Assembly: GCF_042427745.1 (NCBI RefSeq)
Contig: NZ_JBHMFA010000001.1
DNA: 64,000 nt
Direction: 5' to 3' (one strand)
Source: Algibacter miyuki
Lineage (GTDB): Bacteria; Bacteroidota; Bacteroidia; Flavobacteriales; Flavobacteriaceae
The notes beneath the pieces were generated by a model. It searched no databases and was not told where the DNA came from. It was given only the letters and a program-made list of their open reading frames with translations. The stretch's first letter is position 1, and every line of letters starts with the position of its first letter. Both the position numbers and the translations under genes were made by a program. Below are positions 35,465-44,007 of this stretch, piece by piece.

Positions 35465-35523
35465 GCATCATTGCTGAGATCGTTCAGCGTTAAAACGAAT
35501 TATTAACTTAAAACAGACTATTT

Positions 35524-35616
35524 ATGCCAAGTGGTAAAAAACGTAAGAGACATAAGGTTGCAACGCACAAACGTAAGAAACGTAGACGCGCTAACCGTCA
35601 CAAGAAGAAAAAATAA
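35524..35616 (+). CDS. 30-residue very basic protein, probably ribosome-associated
   Basis: Translation begins MPSGKKRKRHKVATHKRKKR and continues with arginine, lysine and histidine to the end: about two thirds of the residues are Lys, Arg or His, with no acidic residue. Such peptides occur in Flavobacteriia between HU and RNase E/G. The composition resembles tiny ribosomal proteins (THX, bS22 or the AURKAIP1/Cox24-like motif of mitochondrial mS38); I infer a ribosome link without proof. A terminator follows directly after the stop, supporting a real gene. Confidence 0.75.
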   Translation: MPSGKKRKRHKVATHKRKKRRRANRHKKKK

Positions 35617-35618
35617 AT

Positions 35619-35652
35619 CAAAAAAGTAGTTAGAGATTAGCTACTTTTTTTG
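35619..35652 (+). terminator. Terminator after the small basic protein gene
   Basis: AAAAAGTAG and CTACTTTTT form the stem, followed by a T-run, 3 bp after the stop codon. Confidence 0.8.
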
Positions 35653-35816
35653 GTTTTACAAAACACCAAGTTCTTTGAAATGAGTTCATTCAATTAAAAT
35701 AATGAACTCCACAGATTTATTAAAAAATCCTGTGGTTTGGTAAAGCAATTTGCCAAACAAAAATATTGTATAATCCATCTGTCTCGAGTATTTCGAGGTG
35801 GATAAAAATTAACAAA

Positions 35817-37364
35817 ATGGATAAAGAATTGATTATTCGATCTAGTTCCGAGCATGTTGATTTTGCCTTATTAAAAGATGGAAAACTTATTGAATTACAG
35901 AAAGACGAAGATGACAACAATTTTGCTGTAGGCGACGTGTTTATCGCTAAAATCAGAAAAACTGTTCCGGGTCTAAATGCCTCATTTGTAAATGTAGGCT
36001 ACGAGAAAGATGCATTCTTGCACTATCACGATTTAGGTCCAAAATTACCTTCACTTTTAAAATTCACAAAACGTGTAAGCACAGGTAAACTTAAAGATTT
36101 TTCTTTAAAAAATTTCCCATTTGAAAAAGACATCGATAAAGACGGTAAAATTGTCGATGCCTTAAAATCAAATCAATCGCTATTAGTACAAATAGTAAAA
36201 GAACCAATATCTACAAAAGGCCCTAGAATAAGCTCAGAGCTCTCTATTGCTGGTAGATACATTGTTTTAGTGCCTTTTTCAAACCGTATATCTATTTCTC
36301 AAAAAATAGAAGATCGCGAAGAAAAAGACCGCCTAAAACGATTAGTGAAAAGCATAACCCCTCCAGGGTTTGGTATCATTGTTCGTACTGTAGCACAAGG
36401 CAAAAAAGTAGCCGAACTAGATAAAGATTTACAAAACTTGTTAGGCCGTTGGGCAACAATGTGCAGTAAACTACCAAAAGCAATTCATCCAAGTAAAGTA
36501 TTGGGAGAAATGAATAAAGCCTCATCAATTTTGAGAGACATATTCAACGACACCTTTACAGGAATTACAGTAGACGATGAAACGCTTTTTTATCAAATTA
36601 AAGAGTATTTGCAAGAAATTGCACCTAAAAAAGAATCAATAGTAAAATTGTATCAGTCCAAAACACCTATTTTCGAGAAATTCGGAATAGAACGACAAAT
36701 TAAAACCTCATTTGGCAAAACCGTGTCCATGGCAAAAGGTGCCTATTTGGTAATAGAACATACCGAAGCCCTTCACGTTATAGACGTAAATAGCGGAAAC
36801 CGTTCCAACAAAGCCAACAGTCAAGAAGATACAGCGCTTGAGGTTAATCTAATCGCAGCTACCGAAATGGCTCGCCAATTGCGTTTACGCGACATGGGCG
36901 GCATTATTGTAGTCGATTTTATAGATATGACCAATGCTGAAAACAGACAAAAACTCTTCAATCATCTTCGTGACGAAATGAAGGACGACAGAGCAAAACA
37001 TAAGATTTTGCCACCAAGTAAATTTGGACTAATTCAAATCACAAGACAACGAGTTCGACCAGAAATGAACATTAAAACACGAGAGGAAAATCCCGACGTA
37101 ATAATTAATGGTTCCGAGGTAGAAGCACCAATAGGCATCGTGGAGAAAATTAACCACGACCTAGAAAAATTATTAAAAAAAGACTATAAAAAGCTGACTT
37201 TAAACACGCATCCTTTTATAGCAGCCTTCATAACAAAAGGCTTTCCATCGTTGCGTTCAAAATGGTTTTTTGAGCACAAAAAGTGGGTTAAAATTTTACC
37301 AAGAGATGCTTACACGTATCTAGAATACCATTTTTTCGATAAAGATGGTAATCAAATTAAATAA
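35817..37364 (+). CDS. rng: RNase E/G family ribonuclease
   Basis: 515 residues from Met 35817 (MDKELIIRSSSEHVDFALL); an upstream in-frame Met at 35766 would add 17 unlikely residues. An S1-like domain lies at about 35-125 (VGDVFIAKIRKTVPGLNASF). The magnesium-binding catalytic aspartates are in HVIDVNSG and IIVVDFIDM. The segment where the CPxC zinc link of E. coli RNase E sits here reads RPEMNIKTREENPDV, without cysteines. The enzyme processes rRNA and mRNA in the cytoplasm. Confidence 0.93.
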   Translation: MDKELIIRSSSEHVDFALLKDGKLIELQKDEDDNNFAVGDVFIAKIRKTVPGLNASFVNVGYEKDAFLHYHDLGPKLPSLLKFTKRVSTGKLKDFSLKNFPFEKDIDKDGKIVDALKSNQSLLVQIVKEPISTKGPRISSELSIAGRYIVLVPFSNRISISQKIEDREEKDRLKRLVKSITPPGFGIIVRTVAQGKKVAELDKDLQNLLGRWATMCSKLPKAIHPSKVLGEMNKASSILRDIFNDTFTGITVDDETLFYQIKEYLQEIAPKKESIVKLYQSKTPIFEKFGIERQIKTSFGKTVSMAKGAYLVIEHTEALHVIDVNSGNRSNKANSQEDTALEVNLIAATEMARQLRLRDMGGIIVVDFIDMTNAENRQKLFNHLRDEMKDDRAKHKILPPSKFGLIQITRQRVRPEMNIKTREENPDVIINGSEVEAPIGIVEKINHDLEKLLKKDYKKLTLNTHPFIAAFITKGFPSLRSKWFFEHKKWVKILPRDAYTYLEYHFFDKDGNQIK

Positions 37365-37367
37365 CAC

Positions 37368-37404
37368 AAACCCCGCACTAAGTAATTAGTCTGGGGTTTT
37401 TTTG
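37368..37404 (+). terminator. Terminator after RNase E/G
   Basis: AACCCC and GGGGTT with additional pairing (ACTAA with TTAGT) form a stem followed by a T-run, 4 bp after the stop. Confidence 0.85.
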
Positions 37405-37417
37405 TGTCTTGTATTTT

Positions 37418-37522
37418 GGGCGTTACCCGAAAAGGGTCGGGCTATCACTACTCGCTTTTTTGTGTTGCAAAGGCGCAACAACACAAAAAGAGCTCAAACA
37501 AACCGTTCTATCCCTAACGCAC
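37418..37522 (-). repeat. Dispersed intergenic repeat, copy 2 (minus orientation)
   Basis: On the minus strand: TGCGTTAGGGATAGAACGG, then CTTTTTGTGTTG paired with CAACACAAAAAAG (37490 back to 37455), then AGCCCGACCC and GGGTAACGCCC. The arms match copy 1 and copy 3. It lies 53 bp after RNase E/G and before the gene at 37649. Confidence 0.75.
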
Positions 37523-37648
37523 TTCATCGATTAAGTTTATGTTATTCGTCTAAAAGGTAGTTGGTTCATTGAATAATAGTTATAAAAGCAATCTATAATT
37601 ATTAAATTTGCACCAACCTTAACCATCTTACAACCCTATTTTTTTAGA

Positions 37649-38029
37649 ATGATACATTCCGTGTATAATCATCAGACGCAAATTCTTGAAACCGAATTTA
37701 AAGACGTTGTTAGCACTAAAGATTTAGTGCGCTACTTATTGCATTTTAAAAGCAATAAGCTCTACCCTAGACAATTACGAAGTATAGTTGATGCTACCGA
37801 TGTTGTGGTAACTTTTACTTTTAAAGATTTACAGCTTTGCAATCAAGCTAAAACAAAATCTTTAGAAGATTATGCCTTTGTAGCTAGTGCCGTTGTTATT
37901 AGTAATCCTGCAACAGCAGCAATAAGCACGTTGTATGGAGCTATAGCTCAAAATAAAAAATATAAGTATAAGGTATTCTCAACCCGCTCGGCAGCCTTAA
38001 GTTGGCTGGACGGATTTAGTTTTAAGTAA
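37649..38029 (+). CDS. Small conserved protein, possibly SpoIIAA/STAS-like
   Basis: 126 residues without signal or membrane segment. Alternating strands and helices (ETEFKDVVSTKDLVRYLLHF, RQLRSIVDATDVVVTFTF, YAFVASAVVISNPATAAIST, KYKVFSTRSAALSWLDGF) resemble the SpoIIAA-like fold common in Bacteroidota. This is a fold impression rather than a firm assignment. A strong terminator follows. Confidence 0.6.
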   Translation: MIHSVYNHQTQILETEFKDVVSTKDLVRYLLHFKSNKLYPRQLRSIVDATDVVVTFTFKDLQLCNQAKTKSLEDYAFVASAVVISNPATAAISTLYGAIAQNKKYKYKVFSTRSAALSWLDGFSFK

Positions 38030-38071
38030 GCTAATAAATTATTATTTTCAAGACTTAGTAAAATGTAAAAC

Positions 38072-38123
38072 AAAACGGTTCGAAAAGCTAGCTAGACAAC
38101 ACTACCTGCTTTTCGAACCGTTT
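38072..38123. terminator. Bidirectional terminator before the DUF6515 gene
   Basis: AAACGGTTCGAAAAGC and GCTTTTCGAACCGTTT form a perfect 16-bp stem between converging genes. Confidence 0.8.
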
Positions 38124-38149
38124 CAATTTAAAAATATGAAGCTTAGTTA

Positions 38150-38734
38150 TTAGTTTCCAATAAAGCCAATAACTTCATAAGCACGTGTACCATCAACTTG
38201 AATTTTTTCATATAGAACATCATTAAATTCATAATAACGTTCACCGTCGATTGTTACTTTTTCAGCTTCCGAAGGGAGTTCATACACTATGGTGCCAATT
38301 TCTGGGTTTATAACTTCATAGTAATTATTTGTTTTAACAAAGTAAATGCCATTGTGTACATAATAGCTATGGTTGTTGTGGTTAATGCGTTTGTAGCCTG
38401 TAGGTAGCATTTTAATTTGAAAACCTCGTGTAGGTACAACAGGTAAATATCTACCACCATTCAGTCTAAAAAAGCTATTGTTGGTATAGTATATAGATGT
38501 GCCGTTGTGTTTTATTGTAACCGACGATTTTGGTATATTTCTAACCGATACTACTTTTCTAGTGGGGGTTTTATACTGTACTTTACTACGCGATACGGGG
38601 GCCTTTTTTGCACTTGTTTTTGTTGTTACCGTTTTAGTAACCGTTGTGCGTCTAGAGTTTGTTTGTGCAAAACTAGTTGCCGAAATCCCTAATACTAATA
38701 AAAGTGCTACGCTTGTTTTAAATATAGTTTTCAT
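38150..38734 (-). CDS. Exported DUF6515-like protein
   Basis: 194 residues. A signal peptide (about 1-23, ending SFAQ) is followed by a basic Thr/Lys-rich stretch (about 27-60) and a beta-rich domain (about 75-194) made of short Tyr-rich strands (TSIYYTNNSFFRLNGGRY, HSYYVHNGIYFVKTNNYYEV, YYEFNDVLYEKIQVDGTRAY). The latter fits DUF6515 of Bacteroidota from memory. It is probably periplasmic or outer-membrane-bound; function unknown. Confidence 0.75.
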   Translation of the reverse strand: MKTIFKTSVALLLVLGISATSFAQTNSRRTTVTKTVTTKTSAKKAPVSRSKVQYKTPTRKVVSVRNIPKSSVTIKHNGTSIYYTNNSFFRLNGGRYLPVVPTRGFQIKMLPTGYKRINHNNHSYYVHNGIYFVKTNNYYEVINPEIGTIVYELPSEAEKVTIDGERYYEFNDVLYEKIQVDGTRAYEVIGFIGN

Positions 38735-38882
38735 GTTTTTTATTTTTATGAGTTATACCCTTTAGACCTTGTAATGTCGGCAGTGTTTAACGCGATATCA
38801 GGCTTTAACATAACTTTATAAGTTAGTTTAGATGGATAAAACGAAAAGAACTGATAGATAATTATAAAAAAGAAGTACCATA

Positions 38883-38920
38883 AAAAAAAGTGCTAGATGT
38901 GTTAGTCGTCTGGCACTTAA
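38883..38920 (-). terminator. Terminator of the CHAP peptidase gene
   Basis: On the minus strand AAGTGCCAGA and TCTAGCACTT pair with one mismatch, followed by eight T, 42 bp downstream of the stop at 38962. Confidence 0.8.
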
Positions 38921-38961
38921 TAGTTAAGCGATGTGTTTTAAATTCTGTTGGAAAATCGTTT

Positions 38962-39630
38962 TTAGGAGGTAAATAGGCTTTCTAAAACCGTTCTAGATTC
39001 ACTACCATAAATGCCATCGACGGTAATATGGTTGTCGGTTTGAAAATTTCTGAGTGCTTTTTCGGTATTCGGACCAAATACACCATCGGCATTTCCAGTT
39101 AAAAATTGCATTTTTATTAATATAAGTTGAAGCAGTTTCACGTTTTTACTACTATCACCTTGGCGTAAATAACCGGTTGGAATTACCAACTGAGATGAAA
39201 CTTGGTCTGTTAAACTTCTAAATTCCAAAATACGATCCAATGGAAAGGTTTGTATGTTAACCTCATCGTTCTGATTACCGCCAATACAATAAATTGATTT
39301 TCCACTTTTTGTATAACCTATAAAGAAACCTACATGCCCAAAGGGACCATTTCTATTCGTTCTCCAAAACACAACAATGTCGCCAGGTTGCGGCCAATCG
39401 GTTTTGTGTCCCACCTTTAACCAGCTTCGGGCCATAGCACTATTAGATTGTTCTAATTTAGCTTGTAAAGCCACCCAGTTGGCAAAAATACTACACCAAG
39501 CCACCTCGTCGTTTCCAAAAGAAAGACCCGTTGTTTCTTGATATTCTAAAATGCGGTCGTTGTGTTGGGTACCTTTTATTTCTTTTTGTCCCAATTCGCC
39601 TAGAGCGATTTTTAATGTGTCTCCTAACAT
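38962..39630 (-). CDS. TIGR02594-type CHAP/NlpC-like protein with peptidoglycan-binding domain
   Basis: 222 residues with no signal peptide. Residues 1-140 form a CHAP-like cysteine peptidase domain: Cys46 in EVAWCSIFANWV and His99 in GPFGHVGFFIGY are the likely catalytic pair, and GDIVVFWR precedes the His. Residues about 150-218 are a peptidoglycan-binding type 1 domain (NVKLLQLILIKM, GVFGPNTEKALRNFQ). It would cleave peptidoglycan; the missing signal peptide suggests export by lysis or another route. Confidence 0.85.
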   Translation of the reverse strand: MLGDTLKIALGELGQKEIKGTQHNDRILEYQETTGLSFGNDEVAWCSIFANWVALQAKLEQSNSAMARSWLKVGHKTDWPQPGDIVVFWRTNRNGPFGHVGFFIGYTKSGKSIYCIGGNQNDEVNIQTFPLDRILEFRSLTDQVSSQLVIPTGYLRQGDSSKNVKLLQLILIKMQFLTGNADGVFGPNTEKALRNFQTDNHITVDGIYGSESRTVLESLFTS

Positions 39631-39743
39631 AATATAAAGTGTTTAAACGTTAAATATGCTAAGTAATTAGTTGATAGAGATTTAAATATAAGGAATTAAA
39701 TTTTAAAAGCATTAATTTCATAGAGGCTGATTAATATCTTCTA

Positions 39744-40442
39744 CTATTCAATTTTAACATTTTCTTCGCGTTCAGAAAGTTTTATGGTGTATTTAACAAT
39801 AAAAAGAGATGCAATAATATGGAAAGCACGATCGTAATAAAATAAAATATTCCAATCATAATAATAGGCCAAAAAGGAAAAAAGATCCATAAGAGATAGC
39901 GCAAGAACAACTATTAATAGCTGCATAGATTTTTTAGTGTTTTGGGTGAAGCTATGGCAAGCAGCAACAATACAACTAAAAATGATGAATAAGCCATAAA
40001 TATAATGTGTGATTTCTTGAGAGACATCGATCATTTTATAACTTACTGTATGCATAATAACATATAGGCAGTATAAGTTTAGAATAATTAAAAACCCGAA
40101 AAATACAAGAATATAAGGATCTACTTTTTTTATACTCGTTCTTTTTGTAATATGAAATATCAATGCGCTGTAACCAATAATACTCACATAGGATGTTAAT
40201 TTATTAAAAATTAAAGATTCATAGTTGAACATGAGTAGGTTGCATATGGTAAATGACATAATTGTAATAAAAATATTTGGATGTCTGTAACCTTTAATAT
40301 AGATAAAGAAAGAAAGAAAAACTAAGCTTGTAATAATTTTTGCTATTCTGTTTTCAAATAGATTTAGGGTGCTAAAAACAAATATGTTTATAATTAGCAA
40401 AAAGATAGAAGTAAGTATTAAGATTTTATTTTTGGGACTCAT
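39744..40442 (-). CDS. Multi-pass membrane protein of unknown function
   Basis: 232 residues with about seven hydrophobic segments, starting with ILILTSIFLLIINIFVFSTL. No family was recognised. Aromatic and cysteine-containing helices (ILNLYCLYVIMHTV, IFSCIVAACHSF) and a short charged C-terminus (LSEREENVKIE) are visible. YhhN-like or sensor-domain proteins have a similar layout. It stands alone, between AT-rich gaps. Confidence 0.7.
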   Translation of the reverse strand: MSPKNKILILTSIFLLIINIFVFSTLNLFENRIAKIITSLVFLSFFIYIKGYRHPNIFITIMSFTICNLLMFNYESLIFNKLTSYVSIIGYSALIFHITKRTSIKKVDPYILVFFGFLIILNLYCLYVIMHTVSYKMIDVSQEITHYIYGLFIIFSCIVAACHSFTQNTKKSMQLLIVVLALSLMDLFSFLAYYYDWNILFYYDRAFHIIASLFIVKYTIKLSEREENVKIE

Positions 40443-40785
40443 TTACTACTCGTAATAAGTATAAATTTAGTCTAAATATGATAGTTATTATAATTTCAGA
40501 TTAAAAAAATTTATAATAAATCACTTCTTGTAAGATTTTATTCATGTATTTATCGAAATTGTTATAGAATAACTTAAAAATCAAAAATTTTAAATTAAAA
40601 TAGCAGAATAAAACGCTTGATTTGGCGCGTTTTATATCTGCTATTTAATATGTAACATTCTGATTTTGTGATGTTTTTCTCTCAAAAACAATAGGTGTTA
40701 TTAATTTTAAAAATATATTTATTCGAAATAGTTTTGGACTTTTTAAATTTTTAAAATTTGTTTTTATGGGTGTTTTGAGTCGTAT
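40443..40785. other. Gene-free AT-rich gap with one hairpin
   Basis: No coding frame or RNA gene seen. It holds a stem-loop at 40601-40643, listed separately, and is otherwise A/T-rich sequence that may contain the promoter of the gene at 40442. Confidence 0.6.
40601..40643 (-). terminator. Probable terminator of the aldo/keto reductase gene
   Basis: TAGCAGAATAAAACGC pairs with GCGTTTTATATCTGCTA with a single bulge. On the minus strand it is followed by a T-rich tract, 143 bp downstream of the stop at 40786. Confidence 0.55.
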
Positions 40786-41823
40786 TTATGGTGCTGGATT
40801 TGGAATAGCAGCATGAACGGCATTAATTTGTTCTAGAACAGAATCGCTTAATACAACGTTTATACTATCGATGTTTTCTTTAAGTTGTTCTAAGTTGGTG
40901 GCACCAATAATATTACTCGTTAAAAACGGACGTTGGTTAACAAAAGCAAGGGCCATTTGTGCAAGCGACATGTTATGGGCTTCAGCAATTTTAAGATAGC
41001 GTTTTGTAGCTTCGGTAGATTGCTCGCTGCTGTATCGTGCGAACCTTGGGAATAAGTTCAATCTTGAGTTTTCGGACTCTGTGCCTTTTATGTATTTACC
41101 AGATAAGACCCCAAAAGCCATAGGCGAATAAGCTAATAATCCTAAATTTTCACGCATAGACACTTCCGCCATGTCACCTTCGAAAACACGATTTATTAGT
41201 GAGTAGGCGTTTTGTATGGTGGCCATACGAGGTAAATTATTTGTTTTAGATTCTTCCAGATAGCGCATGGCTCCCCAGGCTTTCTCGTTTGACATTCCGA
41301 TATGTCTAATTTTTCCAGATTTTATAAGGGTATCTAACGTATTTAAAATACTATTGAAGTTATCTTGCCAGGCATCGTTTGCATCATGATTGTAATCGCG
41401 CACACCAAAATAATTGGTTTGGCGTTCTGGCCAATGCAGTTGAAATAAATCAATATAATCGGTTTGTAAGCGTTTTAATTCGCCATCTACGGCATTGTTT
41501 ATGGCTTCAGGGCTGAAACCTGTTTTACGAATATGCGCAGTATAATCACCTTTACCAGCTATTTTTGAGGCTAAAACAATTTGATCTCTCTTGCCTGTTT
41601 TTTTAAGCCAAGTACCAATAATTTTACTGGTTCGTCCTTGGGTTTCTGCTGTTGCTGGTACCGGATAAAGTTCGGCGGTGTCAATAAAATTAACGCCTTG
41701 TTCTAGTGCGTAATCTAATTGTGCATGGCCTTCGGATTCTGTGTTTTGATTGCCCCAAGTCATAGAACCTAGGCATATTTTACTAACTTTTATATTGGTA
41801 TTCGGTAGTGTTGTGTATTTCAT
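40786..41823 (-). CDS. Aldo/keto reductase, Tas-like
   Basis: 345 residues. The catalytic tetrad is visible: Asp48 and Tyr53 in FIDTAELYP, Lys87 in VLASKIAG, and His130 in FQLHWPE. The GMSNEKAWGAMRYLE and NIIGATNLEQLKENI segments bind NADPH as in Tas. Substrate unknown. It is transcribed in the same direction as the saccharopine-dehydrogenase gene upstream, separated by 296 bp that hold a repeat copy. Confidence 0.92.
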   Translation of the reverse strand: MKYTTLPNTNIKVSKICLGSMTWGNQNTESEGHAQLDYALEQGVNFIDTAELYPVPATAETQGRTSKIIGTWLKKTGKRDQIVLASKIAGKGDYTAHIRKTGFSPEAINNAVDGELKRLQTDYIDLFQLHWPERQTNYFGVRDYNHDANDAWQDNFNSILNTLDTLIKSGKIRHIGMSNEKAWGAMRYLEESKTNNLPRMATIQNAYSLINRVFEGDMAEVSMRENLGLLAYSPMAFGVLSGKYIKGTESENSRLNLFPRFARYSSEQSTEATKRYLKIAEAHNMSLAQMALAFVNQRPFLTSNIIGATNLEQLKENIDSINVVLSDSVLEQINAVHAAIPNPAP

Positions 41824-42008
41824 GTTGCGGTTTTCGAGATATTTTTAACTTAGTCGTTAAAGATAAAAAAACCTTTAAAAGCTTTTGTTTTTTTGAGGGT
41901 TTTTATGATGGTTTTACTTCAAGTGGGGTGTTTTAAAAAGGATTAGAATATTTTGTTTTTCTGAAGATGAACTGTAATTTATTATGGTTCTATAGTTTAG
42001 GAAAGGCC

Positions 42009-42112
42009 TGCGTTAGGGATTGCAGCGGATAGCCCACAGCCCGACGCAGGAGGTGCGAGGACTTGCAGTGTAAAGCCCGCCTCTCCCGATTGCTATCGGG
42101 AGAGGAACGCCC
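42009..42112 (+). repeat. Dispersed intergenic repeat, copy 3
   Basis: TGCGTTAGGGATTG, CAGCGG and AGCCC at the left, an unrelated middle, AAAGCCCG, then a perfect 11-bp hairpin (CCTCTCCCGAT and ATCGGGAGAGG, 42080-42105) and AACGCCC. It begins 8 bp past the stop of the gene at 42120 when read from that gene, so it may also end its transcript. Confidence 0.7.
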
Positions 42113-42119
42113 AAAAGGT

Positions 42120-43484
42120 TTATCTATTTAAAGGATTGTAACCCAAATAAGGGACTTCTTTCTCTATAAATGTGATGCCAAATGGTTCTAACTGTTTTAG
42201 GATAGGCTCATAAACTTCTTTGTTTATTGGGATTTGTACACCGGGAGTGGTAATTTTTTTATTGAGAATGGCAATGGTTGCTATGGCGACTGGTAAACCC
42301 ACTGTTTTGGCCATGGCAGTGTAGGTTTGATCTTGACCGAGCGTGACCATACTGGAGTCTATTTGGTAATGTTTTCCATCTTTTTCGTAGCCAAATTTAT
42401 GGTACATAACAAGCATGTCTTTGTCTTTTGGGGCAAGTGTCCAGCTGTCCATAAGTATTTTTTGGAGTATTTGAGCTGGGGTGGCTTTAACGAGTTCTAC
42501 TTTTTTATTGGGATTAAATATGTCAAGCTCTAAGAGTTTGTCCCAAATAATATCGTCTTGGTCAATTTTAAGTTGGTAACGCAGTTTGAGTTCTACGGAA
42601 TCGTTAGGGCTGTAGGGAAGAAAAGCGTTTGTGAAATCGCGATAACTCATGTTTTCGCTGTCTTCTATGGTGTAGCTATCATCCGTCATGCCTAGGGTTA
42701 CAAAAATATTCCATGCTTTGCAGAAGCCTACACGGCGGATAGTGCCTCGGTATAACGTTTTTACATTTTCGAGCCCGTAAATGCTTTGATATTTTAAAGA
42801 ATCGCGGTTGGCATAAACCTCGAAACGTCCGAAATTTTCGATTTCTAGAAATTCGGTACGACGAAATAAACGGTTGTAAGGAATGTACTTATAGGTGCCT
42901 TCTTGAAGAAATTTTGCAGAACCACCTTGGCCTGCAATAACCACATTTCGGGGGTTCCAGGTGAATTTGTAATTCCATAAATTGGTGTCGCTTTCTGGTG
43001 CTACAAGGCCTCCCGTGAATGATTCGAACAAAATAAGCTTGCCACCATTGTCACGAATACGGTCTAAAACGTGCATGGCGCTCATGTGGTCTATGCCGGG
43101 ATCTACGCCAATTTCGTTCATTAAAATAAGCCCTTTCTTTATAGCTTCTTGGTGTAAATCTTGCATGTTTTGGTCTACATACGATGCCGTTACCATGTGT
43201 TTTTCATACAAAACGCAATCTTTAGCAACTTCAATATGGAAACGTGCCGGAAGCATAGAAATCACAATGTCGGCTGCTTGAATAGCTGTTTTTCTGTCGC
43301 TATCGTTAAATACATCGAGTGTTATTGGCTTGGCATTTTTGTGGTTTGCAATTAAGGTTTTTGCTTGGGTGATGTTTAAATCGGCAACAGTGATAAATAA
43401 TTGTTCGCTTTCCGATTTATCTAGTAAATACTTTAACAAATAGGCAGTAGATTTTCCGGAACCAATGATTAATATATTTCGCAT
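42120..43484 (-). CDS. Saccharopine dehydrogenase family protein
   Basis: 454 residues. The N-terminal Rossmann motif is IIGSGKSTAYLLKYLL (5-20); ADIVISMLPARFHIEVAKDC and NEIGVDPGIDHMSAMHVLD (about 122-140) are typical of saccharopine dehydrogenase (glutamate-forming) or lysine 6-dehydrogenase-like enzymes. A role in lysine breakdown is likely. Length is normal. No other lysine-degradation gene is next to it, so the exact reaction is inferred. Confidence 0.88.
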   Translation of the reverse strand: MRNILIIGSGKSTAYLLKYLLDKSESEQLFITVADLNITQAKTLIANHKNAKPITLDVFNDSDRKTAIQAADIVISMLPARFHIEVAKDCVLYEKHMVTASYVDQNMQDLHQEAIKKGLILMNEIGVDPGIDHMSAMHVLDRIRDNGGKLILFESFTGGLVAPESDTNLWNYKFTWNPRNVVIAGQGGSAKFLQEGTYKYIPYNRLFRRTEFLEIENFGRFEVYANRDSLKYQSIYGLENVKTLYRGTIRRVGFCKAWNIFVTLGMTDDSYTIEDSENMSYRDFTNAFLPYSPNDSVELKLRYQLKIDQDDIIWDKLLELDIFNPNKKVELVKATPAQILQKILMDSWTLAPKDKDMLVMYHKFGYEKDGKHYQIDSSMVTLGQDQTYTAMAKTVGLPVAIATIAILNKKITTPGVQIPINKEVYEPILKQLEPFGITFIEKEVPYLGYNPLNR

Positions 43485-43569
43485 ATTGAGTAATTTTGTT
43501 TGGTGGTGTAATAATTGGGTTTATGCTTCACTAATTTAATGAATTTTAAAGGATTTAATTTTAATTATT

Positions 43570-43962
43570 ATGAATAGAACTATTTTAATAACAGCTTCCA
43601 TTTTAGGATTAATCAGTATTGTTTTAGGTGCTTTTGGAGCTCATGGTTTAAAAGCGTTAATTTCTGTTGAGGCTGTACAAACTTTTGAAACAGGTGTACG
43701 TTACCAAATGTATCATGCTTTTTTATTGCTGTTTGTTGGTGGTTCAAATGTTATTTCTGAAAAAACAAAAACCAAAATGTTTTATTTAGTGATTGTTGGT
43801 TTACTGTTTTTTTCTGGTTCTATTTATGGTTTAGCAACTAATACTTTAACAGGTTTCGACTTTAAAACTATAGGGTTTATAACACCTATTGGAGGTTTGT
43901 TACTTATTGTTGCTTGGTTACTTATGTTTATTGATTTCTTAAAAAAGAAGCCTATTGTCTGA
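43570..43962 (+). CDS. DUF423 membrane protein (YgdD-like)
   Basis: 130 residues with four membrane segments. The family motif LGAFGAHGLKALIS lies at about 19-32, followed by FETGVRYQMYHAFLLLFVG. Function unknown. It precedes pckA by 45 bp on the same strand, possibly as one unit. Confidence 0.9.
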   Translation: MNRTILITASILGLISIVLGAFGAHGLKALISVEAVQTFETGVRYQMYHAFLLLFVGGSNVISEKTKTKMFYLVIVGLLFFSGSIYGLATNTLTGFDFKTIGFITPIGGLLLIVAWLLMFIDFLKKKPIV

Positions 43963-44007
43963 TTTATTTGTTTTAAATTTACGCAATAAATAATTTATCA
44001 TCAAAAC

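Noticed and set aside
38499..38765. Frames on the plus strand opposite the DUF6515 gene.
   Set aside because: The minus-strand gene has a signal peptide, a recognisable domain and a terminator from its upstream neighbour; the opposite frames are Phe/Val/Cys-rich shadows.
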